DNA of 59,166 nt from Syntrophobacteraceae bacterium (GTDB lineage: Bacteria; Desulfobacterota; Syntrophobacteria; Syntrophobacterales; Syntrophobacteraceae). The stretch is from the NCBI GenBank assembly GCA_018053185.1, contig JAGPLX010000010.1:3954-63119 (forward strand), written 5' to 3'. A model generated the notes under the pieces. The model searched no databases, was not told where the DNA came from, and worked only from the letters and a program-made list of their open reading frames with translations. A program made the position numbers and the translations under genes. Below, piece after piece: positions 52,798-59,166 of this stretch (positions within the stretch are counted from its first letter, which is position 1; each line of letters starts with the position of its first letter).

Positions 52798-53964
52798 TTA
52801 TGCCAGTCCTGCTTCCCTGAGTATTCCCGAGAGCACCTTTTCGGCATCAAAGTAGTCCTCGGCAATGCGACGAGCCGCCCTGCAATGTCGGAGGGGGTCC
52901 GCTTCTATGGACCGAATGCAGCCGATGGCTTCTTCTCGCGTCTCGTATCCGAGGACTCCTTCCCCCACCGGCAGGTAGGCCGAAAAACCCGTGTCCTCGG
53001 TCACCACAGGACGCCCTGCGGCAAGATAGGATGCGCTGCGGTCGGAAAACCAGCCACTTTTCAACTTGACGTTCTGATCCTTGGCCACGGTGAACTCGGC
53101 CCTGGAACCCCGGATATAGTCTCGATAATTATAAGGATTGACCGAGATGGCCACGGGATCGCGAATGATCCATCCGTGCTTGACATAACGGGGTGCGTCG
53201 TTCTCGATCCCCAGGAAGGCGATCTCCAGGGGTATGTCGGGGAGAAGAGCGGGTAGATCAATGAGGCGCTCGTATTTCGGTCGTTTTCTCCAGGAGAACA
53301 CTTCTCCGTCCAGGACGATGTCACGCCCTCCTGTGTCCCATGTGCCGATAGTGGTAAAAGCTTTGCCTGGGGGGGTCACCGGGCCCCATTCCTCGAGAAG
53401 GACAGGCGGGAGGGTCGGTTTCCAGTCGATGCCGCAGAGGGGAACCCTCGTATTGAGGGTGGGCAGATTATAACCAAAGGTGAAGCACACATCGTGCGCC
53501 TGGAAATAGGATCGCGTGACTTCATCGTCCCGGATCTTCAACTGGGTGAAGACCGGGTCGGTGTCGACGACCGCTTTCACCTTGCACCGGAGGTAGTTTT
53601 CCCGCAGCGGATTGGTGCCGGAAAGGTTCAAGAGCAGGTCCGCCTGAGAGCAGAACCGGTCGAGCTCCTCCCGGGTCCTCCCGTAAATCTTGTTTTCGAG
53701 GGCACTGTTGTACACCCATTGTCCCTGGAGACCGTTTCGGTTGAAGAACTCATCGAGAACCCGCCGACCGTAGCTCGAGTCCGGGCTGTAGGTCCGGCGT
53801 ATGGGATCATACGCGTAGGACCAGTCGGAGGTATCTTCCAGGAAAAGCACATCGTGGCCGAGTCGTTTGAGTCCCAATACATAATGGAGCATCAACCAGA
53901 GCTGTCCGCCCATGGGAAATCCGATGGCGAAACCGGCGACGAGGATCTTGAGCGGTCGTCTCAT
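52798..53964 (-). CDS. CgeB-like glycosyltransferase (Glyco_trans_1_2), copy B
   Basis: A 388-residue GT-B fold enzyme. The N-terminal half is KILVAGFAIGFPMGGQLWLMLHYVLGLKRLGHDVLFLED. The C-terminal half has the nucleotide-sugar site region KSGWFSDRSASYLAAGRPVVTEDTGFSAYLPVGEGVLGYETREEA, as in the CgeB/Glyco_trans_1_2 group. It is clearly paralogous to the protein encoded at 55074-56294. ATG 53964, 10 bp after the deacetylase stop, is the start that matches the paralogue. Sugar donor and acceptor are unknown. Confidence 0.82.
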   Translation of the reverse strand: MRRPLKILVAGFAIGFPMGGQLWLMLHYVLGLKRLGHDVLFLEDTSDWSYAYDPIRRTYSPDSSYGRRVLDEFFNRNGLQGQWVYNSALENKIYGRTREELDRFCSQADLLLNLSGTNPLRENYLRCKVKAVVDTDPVFTQLKIRDDEVTRSYFQAHDVCFTFGYNLPTLNTRVPLCGIDWKPTLPPVLLEEWGPVTPPGKAFTTIGTWDTGGRDIVLDGEVFSWRKRPKYERLIDLPALLPDIPLEIAFLGIENDAPRYVKHGWIIRDPVAISVNPYNYRDYIRGSRAEFTVAKDQNVKLKSGWFSDRSASYLAAGRPVVTEDTGFSAYLPVGEGVLGYETREEAIGCIRSIEADPLRHCRAARRIAEDYFDAEKVLSGILREAGLA

Positions 53965-53974
53965 CCTGGAGGCT

Positions 53975-54979
53975 CTATTTCTTTCGGGCCTGTTGCACCG
54001 GAGAAAAGAGTGCGGATCCTTCGGCAACGGTCACAACGCGGATTCGGTTTTTCTGAAGCCAGGACGCCAGCTCCTCGAGGTTTTCCGCAGACCAGGGCTC
54101 CCATCCCAACTCGTTTTCTATGCCGTGCAGACAGAAGATCACCCATTCATCCTGTTCCACGGCGTGCTTTTGAATCAGGCGAACGGCGTCTTCAGGTTTT
54201 CCCATGCTGAGGATATTGAAACGGTTCAGCCAGTGAGGATTGTAGCCGTCCCTGCGGTTGGCCATGTTTTTCCCGTTGACCACCTGGGAATAGTACATCT
54301 TGCTGACTGGAATCATTTCCTCGGTCCAATAATTGTACGGGGTAATATAAGTGCTGACTTTAAATCCCAGTTTTTCGAGAGCGATTTTGGACTCACACAT
54401 CTCCCGCTGATAGGAATAGGATCGAATCTTGTCTTTCTCCAAGTTCAAGGGGTTGAAGGGGTGGAGATGGAGCATTCCGGCCAATCGGTCGAAGTAGTAA
54501 CTGCCCTTCACACGGGAGACGTCTTCCAGGCCGGCGAATTCCTTGAGGGGTTTCCCGTTTTCCAGCAGTCCGGCTACAGCCGGGTACTCGTACTTGACTT
54601 CGTAGATCCCCCTTTTTTTGTTCTTGCCGTCCAATTCCCATCCTTCCACCACCTCATCCTCGAAGAACCTGGGAATGTCGATGGGACGCTGGTGAGTCAA
54701 ACCGTGGGACGCGATCTCCCATCCGTTGTCCTGGAGCTCGTGGGCCTCCCGGATGCCCATGTAATCGTCGTTGCCCGAGGTGATTCGATTCACCACCATG
54801 CCCACAGTGGCTTTCAGGTTGTAGGCTTTGAGGACTGGAAAAGCCTCGCCATGAACGCTGATCAAACCGTCATCGAATGTGAGACTCACCATTCCGGCAG
54901 GGCAGGGGGATGTCGTGAAGGTCCAGAGAGCCAGCCACACGGAGGCGATCAGGGTGCGGAAAGCAGCAGTGCCGAACAT
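53975..54979 (-). CDS. Polysaccharide deacetylase (NodB-like), exported
   Basis: The 334-residue protein has a signal peptide (about 1-28) and a NodB-type carbohydrate esterase 4 domain. The TFDDG motif (metal and catalytic Asp) lies at about 34-38, the SHGLTH motif (metal-binding His pair) near 91-96, and FCLHGIENELG near the end may serve as the later motif. It would remove acetyl groups from N-acetylhexosamine in an exported glycan. The long middle insertion with WELDGKNKKRGIYEVKYEYP is unusual for short NodB enzymes. It lies between two paralogous glycosyltransferase genes. Confidence 0.85.
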   Translation of the reverse strand: MFGTAAFRTLIASVWLALWTFTTSPCPAGMVSLTFDDGLISVHGEAFPVLKAYNLKATVGMVVNRITSGNDDYMGIREAHELQDNGWEIASHGLTHQRPIDIPRFFEDEVVEGWELDGKNKKRGIYEVKYEYPAVAGLLENGKPLKEFAGLEDVSRVKGSYYFDRLAGMLHLHPFNPLNLEKDKIRSYSYQREMCESKIALEKLGFKVSTYITPYNYWTEEMIPVSKMYYSQVVNGKNMANRRDGYNPHWLNRFNILSMGKPEDAVRLIQKHAVEQDEWVIFCLHGIENELGWEPWSAENLEELASWLQKNRIRVVTVAEGSALFSPVQQARKK

Positions 54980-55073
54980 GTTGATTTACTCCATGGAAAC
55001 GTGATCTAGACTTCGTCGGAGGGTCTTGTTCTCAATTCCATGCGCGTGTGACTCCTTCCACCCGCTCCCGGCG

Positions 55074-56294
55074 TCATGAAGATCGGTGATCGTGGGAAAA
55101 CGAGGTGGTGAAGGCGTTCTCAATCAATTGACCAAGCACCTTGTCTGAGTCGAAATATTCCCTGGCGATGGCTCCCGCGGCTCTCGCGTGCTTCTCGGGC
55201 TCTCCCTCGATTCTGGCGATGGCCTCGATGGCCTCTTCCGGGGTGCCGAAGGAGAAAAGCCCTTCTCCCGTAGGGAGGGATCGGTCAAATCCCGTGTCCT
55301 GGACAACGGCGGGAACGGAGAGCGCGAGGTAACAGGCGGTTCGGCAGGAAAACCACCCGCTTCGACTGAGGACGTACGCGTTCTTGGCCACACTCCATTC
55401 ACCCAGGGATTGTGCCAGGTAATCCCTGTAGACCCGAGGGTTTTTGGACACCTCGTATCCATCACGGATCCGCCAGCCTGCAGAAATCAGCTTGTCACTC
55501 GGGGCCCGTCCGCTCATGGCCAGCTCAAGGGGCAAAGAAGTACGGGATGGAAGATCCAGGAAACGCTCGAACTCGATACTCTTGCCCCCGTACCGGATGC
55601 CGTTCACCATGGGACCTTTCTCGGACGGTTCCCAGGAAGCCACCGTTGTGAACACACGCCTGCGGGAAGCCACGGGAACCGCATGGTCCCGGAAACAATC
55701 CAGGACCACCGGCTGTCGCGTGGGAATCCAGTGAAAAAGTTCCGAGGGGATCCTGCAGTCCGGAGCCCCGACGTTTTCGCCGAAGGTGAAGAAGACGTCG
55801 TGCCGACGCAAAACATCCACCCTGGATCGGGCCTCGTCCTCGATGTTCCCTGCCAGGTAGTCTGGAATGGATGCCTGGGTGTACATGGGATCGCTGTCGA
55901 TGAAGGCCACTCTCGATGCCGCGAAATATTCCTCGCGCATCCAGCAGGATGCCGACACATGGAGGAAAAGGTCGGCATGACGGCAGAACTCGACCACCTG
56001 GCGCCATTCACGTCCGTAAGTCTTTCCCGTCGAGTCCCTGTAAAACCAGTGGTCGGCCAGAGTGGGATCGAGGTAGTCCAGTTCCCGGGAAAGAAATTCT
56101 GCGTTGTTTTTGCCGTCCTCCACAAAGGTTCCCGCCACGGGATCGTAGCACCACTTTCCCGTGTCTTCCAGGTAGAGAACCTCGTGGCCCAACCGGCGAA
56201 AACCGAGGACATATTGGAGATAATCCCAAAAGACCCCCCCGAAAGGGTAGGTGGCGGCAAGACCGCTCACAACGATCCGAAGCTTGCTTTTCAT
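55074..56294 (-). CDS. CgeB-like glycosyltransferase (Glyco_trans_1_2), copy A
   Basis: A 406-residue GT-B enzyme, first gene of the leftward polysaccharide operon. It matches copy B (52798-53964) along its length: RIVVSGLAATYPFGGVFWDYLQYVLGFRRLGHEVLYLEDTGKW, then SRSGWFSCRTACYLALSVPAVVQDTGFDRSLPTGEGLFSFGTPEEA. ATG 56294 is chosen by alignment and a GGAA before it. Two related transferases around one deacetylase suggest duplication followed by specialisation for successive sugars. Confidence 0.82.
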   Translation of the reverse strand: MKSKLRIVVSGLAATYPFGGVFWDYLQYVLGFRRLGHEVLYLEDTGKWCYDPVAGTFVEDGKNNAEFLSRELDYLDPTLADHWFYRDSTGKTYGREWRQVVEFCRHADLFLHVSASCWMREEYFAASRVAFIDSDPMYTQASIPDYLAGNIEDEARSRVDVLRRHDVFFTFGENVGAPDCRIPSELFHWIPTRQPVVLDCFRDHAVPVASRRRVFTTVASWEPSEKGPMVNGIRYGGKSIEFERFLDLPSRTSLPLELAMSGRAPSDKLISAGWRIRDGYEVSKNPRVYRDYLAQSLGEWSVAKNAYVLSRSGWFSCRTACYLALSVPAVVQDTGFDRSLPTGEGLFSFGTPEEAIEAIARIEGEPEKHARAAGAIAREYFDSDKVLGQLIENAFTTSFSHDHRSS

Positions 56295-57128
56295 TCTCGA
56301 TTCCTGACAAGGCTTTCGTTGCGCAACCCACATTCCCCCAACCCGAAACCGTTTGGGCACCGCCCGCGGGCCGATTACAAAGCCGACGGATTTCCGGGAC
56401 CTTCGAGGAATCTTTCACGGTCTTGCATGGGGAAGAACGGGGCTGCGTCTCTTGGGTGTATTCTTTCGATCTTGTTTCCTGGCGGCGTTTTGCCCACGAA
56501 GGGGGAAGTTTCTCCCCCACACGATTTCCCGGAAAAGCTCCCCTACGGGAGGGAATGCGGGAAGATCTCCGCAGGAACCTTTGGGGAGCGGACTGCGTGG
56601 GAAACGGAATGGCCCCACTGAAAAGGGAAGGGTTTGAGAATATTTTCGATAATCCATAGAAGCCGGCAAGAGAACACGGCTTTCGGCAAAAAAAAGATCC
56701 GTCCTTACCCATCTCACGCCAGCCCAAAACCACACCCAAAAACCGGGGTTTCCCTCCAGCATGTCCCCCTGCGCCGTCGCGACCTCGTTTCCCTCCCCGG
56801 GGTCACACAATCCCGTCTTGAGGGCAATCCGGCGCCCGAGGCCTTGAGCGGAGCCTGAAAACCCGTGATCGGGTCAACGGAAGATAACACACCCTCCAAG
56901 ACTTGGAAAAGCGATTTTGTGAGTGTGCGGGCAAGAAAGCGGGAATGAACAAAACACGTTCGCATGCCCGGGGGTGCTCCATTTCCTATCCCTGAATCGA
57001 GTTTCTCGCCGGCCGCTCATGAACAGGGGACCGGTTCGTCTCGATGGGATGAGGGTCTATGCTTCCGACCGTGGAGGGTGCCGGGCGGAACGTCGTTTGT
57101 CTGCAATGGCTTCACGAGGTCAGCGGGA
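56295..57128. other. Long gap without a supported gene
   Basis: These 834 bp lie between the polysaccharide operon and the DsrE-like gene. Several open frames exist (for example minus strand 56008-56739 and plus strand 56353-56637), but all have poor composition and no ribosome site. No tRNA, repeat array or transposase was seen. It must contain the operon promoter, and may be remnant DNA. Confidence 0.5.
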
Positions 57129-57491
57129 TTAGAACGTGAATACCTTGGTGGAAGGATCCGCCATCATTTCCACCAGTTGCGCCCCCGTGGAAATGACCGA
57201 TCCCGGGATGAGGTCGTCAGGACCAATCAGCCGTTTGTCTGCGCAAGCTTTGCATACATGAATGGGGCAGCCTTTTTCCATCAGTTTTTCCAGAAAATCT
57301 TTCATGTATTCGCCCGTGGTCGAACGAATCCCCTCGGCCATGCCGAACTGCGCCCAGTGAACGGCATCGTCGATGAGGAAGACCTCCACCTTGTGGTTCT
57401 GTTCCGCGGCGATTCCGGCAAACTGCATGGCTCTGGTTGCTCCACCCGCCTTTTCGAAACCTTTTGAAATGATGAAGAGCAATCTGGTCAT
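57129..57491 (-). CDS. DsrE/DsrF-like family protein
   Basis: A 120-residue protein of the DsrE/YchN fold. It begins MTRLLFIISKGFEKAGGATRAMQFAGIAAE, then VEVFLIDDAVHW, and the Cys pair in HVCKACADKRLIG, followed by the ending GAQLVEMMADPSTKVFTF. DsrE-type proteins transfer sulfur in sulfur metabolism, and the stand-alone small forms are common in sulfate reducers. The CKAC cysteines are candidates for persulfide carriage, but the role is not proven. GGAGG lies 8 nt before ATG 57491. The upstream frame extension is not conserved. Confidence 0.87.
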   Translation of the reverse strand: MTRLLFIISKGFEKAGGATRAMQFAGIAAEQNHKVEVFLIDDAVHWAQFGMAEGIRSTTGEYMKDFLEKLMEKGCPIHVCKACADKRLIGPDDLIPGSVISTGAQLVEMMADPSTKVFTF

Positions 57492-57761
57492 GGTGTATTC
57501 CTCCAGGTTGGGTTCCGCAAATGTCGAACAGGTCCTCTTGAATGTGCCGTGTCCTCCTTCCCGGGGTCCGACGGGTCGTCGGCAGGACATGGAGGAAGAG
57601 ATAAGAAACCCGGGGATTGCCCTGTCGGGAGGAAACCGGGATGGGAGCACTTCCCATTCGGTCCATACATTTAGACGTTCAACCAATGTAAGTCAAGGAA
57701 AGTGCCGGGTCTGCAAAGAGAAAACGGACCTTCGGCTTGTTAAAGAATTTACAAACAATGT

Positions 57762-57790
57762 TTGACATGGGAAGATCTTTCCTCTAGAAA
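57762..57790 (+). promoter_or_regulatory. Candidate sigma-70 promoter of sucCD
   Basis: A perfect TTGACA (57762-57767) and TAGAAA (57785-57790) are 17 nt apart, about 100 bp before sucC. The DNA here is AT-richer than its surroundings. No gene is seen in the rest of the 57492-57893 gap. Confidence 0.65.
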
Positions 57791-57893
57791 GAGTGGAATC
57801 AAGGGGGGAGTAGCAGAATTTTTGGATCGGGCTCTCGTTGTAAAACGTGGTCTGCAGAGAATGCGAACGGTTTCTGCTAAAGCGAGGTGAAAG

Positions 57894-59060
57894 ATGAAAA
57901 TCCATGAGTACCAGGCGAAAGAGTTATTCAAGAAGTACGGAATTCCGATTCCCAGAGGAAAAGTGGCTTTCAGTGTTGAGGAGGCCAAGGCCATAGGAGC
58001 CGAGTTGGGAACCTTTCCGGTGGTGGTCAAGGCGCAGATCCACGCGGGCGGTCGCGGAAAAGGCGGCGGCGTGAAGCTGGCCAAGACCGCAGCGGAGGTT
58101 GAACAGTATGCCAGGAACATTCTTGGCATGACCTTGGTCACCCATCAGACCGGTCCCGAAGGAAGAGTGGTCAAGAAGCTTCTGGTGGAAGAGGGGCTGC
58201 CCATTGAGAAAGAACTCTACCTGAGCGTGCTTCCCGACCGGGGTACCGCCAAGATCGTTTTCATGGCCAGTGAGGCCGGTGGTATGGACATCGAGGAAGT
58301 GGCCGCCAAAACCCCCGAAAGGATCATCAAAGTCTATATCGACCCCCTCATGGGTTTCAAAGGTTTCCATGCCGCTGAACTGGCCTATGGTTTGAATCTG
58401 AAGCCCGAACTGATCAAACAGTTCAACGCCATGGTCTTCGCCCTCTATAAACTTTGTGTGGACTACGACTGCTCCCTGGTGGAAATCAATCCCCTGGTCA
58501 TCACGTCGGACAACAGGGTCATCGCCCTTGATGCCAAGATCAACTTTGACGACAACGCCCTGTATCGCCACAAGGACGTCCAGGAATACAGAGACCTGGA
58601 CGAGGAGGATCCCCTCGAGATAGAAGCTTCCAAGTACGACCTCAATTACATCAAAATGCCAGGCGGCAATATCGGCAACATGGTCAATGGCGCGGGCCTT
58701 GCCATGGCGACCATGGATCTCATTCAGCAAGCCGGTGGTGCTCCTGCCAACTTTCTGGACGTTGGAGGCGGAGCCAGTGCGGAACAGATAGAACAGGGCT
58801 TGAAGATCATCTTGTCCGATCCTGCCGTCAAGGGCATACTCATCAATATCTTCGGCGGCATCCTCCGCTGTGACCGGTTGGCCAACGGGGTGGTGGAAGC
58901 TGCAAAGAAAATGGAGATTAAGGTGCCCATAGTTATCCGGATGGAAGGAACCAATGTAGAACTGGGCCGGGAAATCCTTGAGAAATCCGGGTTCAATTTT
59001 ATATGGGCAAAAGATATTGCGGATGCCGCCCAAAAAATTGCTGCCATTGCCAAGAACTAG
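57894..59060 (+). CDS. sucC: Succinate-CoA ligase (ADP-forming) subunit beta
   Basis: The 388-residue beta subunit, which binds nucleotide and makes succinyl-CoA reversibly. The N-terminal ATP-grasp region has [22 protein letters not shown] and [20 protein letters not shown]. Mg-ATP and central segments are EINPLV and [16 protein letters not shown], and the CoA-ligase part has NFLDVGGGA and [13 protein letters not shown]. Its length is that of the family. AGCGAGGTG precedes the ATG. It is followed by sucD 14 bp later. Confidence 0.97.
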   Translation: MKIHEYQAKELFKKYGIPIPRGKVAFSVEEAKAIGAELGTFPVVVKAQIHAGGRGKGGGVKLAKTAAEVEQYARNILGMTLVTHQTGPEGRVVKKLLVEEGLPIEKELYLSVLPDRGTAKIVFMASEAGGMDIEEVAAKTPERIIKVYIDPLMGFKGFHAAELAYGLNLKPELIKQFNAMVFALYKLCVDYDCSLVEINPLVITSDNRVIALDAKINFDDNALYRHKDVQEYRDLDEEDPLEIEASKYDLNYIKMPGGNIGNMVNGAGLAMATMDLIQQAGGAPANFLDVGGGASAEQIEQGLKIILSDPAVKGILINIFGGILRCDRLANGVVEAAKKMEIKVPIVIRMEGTNVELGREILEKSGFNFIWAKDIADAAQKIAAIAKN

Positions 59061-59074
59061 AAGGGGGAAAAATC

Positions 59075-59166
59075 ATGAGCATTTGGGTGGATAAGAATAC
59101 AAGGTTGATGGTTCAGGGGATCACGGGTCGTGAGGGCCAGTTTCATACCTTGGCGTGCAAGAATTA
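59075..59166 (+). CDS. sucD: Succinate-CoA ligase subunit alpha, 5' end only
   Basis: The first 30 codons are present: [24 protein letters not shown], the N-terminal CoA-binding motif of SucD, which carries the phosphohistidine in the full protein. GGGGG lies 7 nt before the ATG. The gene runs off the window. Confidence 0.95.
   Translation, partial: MSIWVDKNTRLMVQGITGREGQFHTLACKN

Noticed and set aside
56008-56739. 243-codon minus-strand open frame overlapping the start of glycosyltransferase copy A
   Set aside because: It overlaps a well-supported gene in another frame, and its composition (many Arg, Pro, Ser, no pattern) is not protein-like.

Overview
The window looks like chromosome of a sulfate-reducing deltaproteobacterium (Desulfobacterota), most like the Syntrophobacter/Desulfacinum group. 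The main evidence is a complete qmoABC set (quinone-interacting membrane oxidoreductase of dissimilatory sulfate reduction). Supporting evidence is the mix of conserved small families (DUF4416, RemA, YicC, FmdB, CooT, a TIGR04211-type SH3 protein, a Memo-AMMECR1 fusion) and moderately GC-rich coding with strong GGAGG ribosome sites. Organism assignment is inference. No phage, transposase, CRISPR or rRNA was seen. One tRNA (Arg, CCT) is present.

Layout. 0-4 kb: an interrupted phosphodiesterase at the left edge, then a long glycosidase/GT2 fusion, both on the minus strand. 4.1-10.4 kb: a plus-strand run of ABC ATPase, FtsX-type permease and AttH-like lipocalin (an att-like exporter), followed by AtuA and DUF4387. 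10.5-15.5 kb: qmoC, qmoB and qmoA, transcribed leftward from a promoter near 15.6 kb. 15.8-23.7 kb: a small membrane protein, a truncated response regulator with TPRs, a CoA-binding protein, a methyltransferase, a cyclase-CHAT membrane protein and a DegT aminotransferase. 24-34 kb: GH57, CooT, a TrmJ-type methyltransferase, Memo-AMMECR1, a phospholipase-C-like protein, transketolase and Mrp/NBP35.

34-46.6 kb: FmdB zinc ribbon, a tiny membrane protein, D,D-carboxypeptidase, a diguanylate cyclase, YggT, DivIVA, Trm112-like, DUF4416, YicC, RemA, Gmk, RlmB, YggS, Maf, TatD, an SH3 protein and the tRNA. 47-57 kb: a secreted NTF2-like protein and a surface-polysaccharide cluster (UXS decarboxylase, MsbA-like exporter, acyltransferase, two paralogous CgeB-like glycosyltransferases around a polysaccharide deacetylase). 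57-59 kb: a DsrE-like protein, then sucC and the start of sucD.

The most striking observation is at 34.39-34.65 kb. Two adjacent short genes each stop at TGA, and each TGA is followed, 18 and 21 nt later, by a hairpin with a GGT apical loop. That is the geometry of bacterial SECIS elements. Sequence after both TGAs still reads like protein, and the first frame, read through, ends in an ATGA overlap with the second gene. A tandem selenoprotein pair (FmdB-like zinc ribbon plus single-pass membrane protein) is therefore plausible. Other points: three in-frame TAG codons followed by coding-like sequence, a CHAT protease domain lacking its catalytic Cys, and a leader RNA with two hairpins carrying the same loop motif. 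Starts were chosen by ribosome site and family fit, and several differ from the longest possible reading frame.
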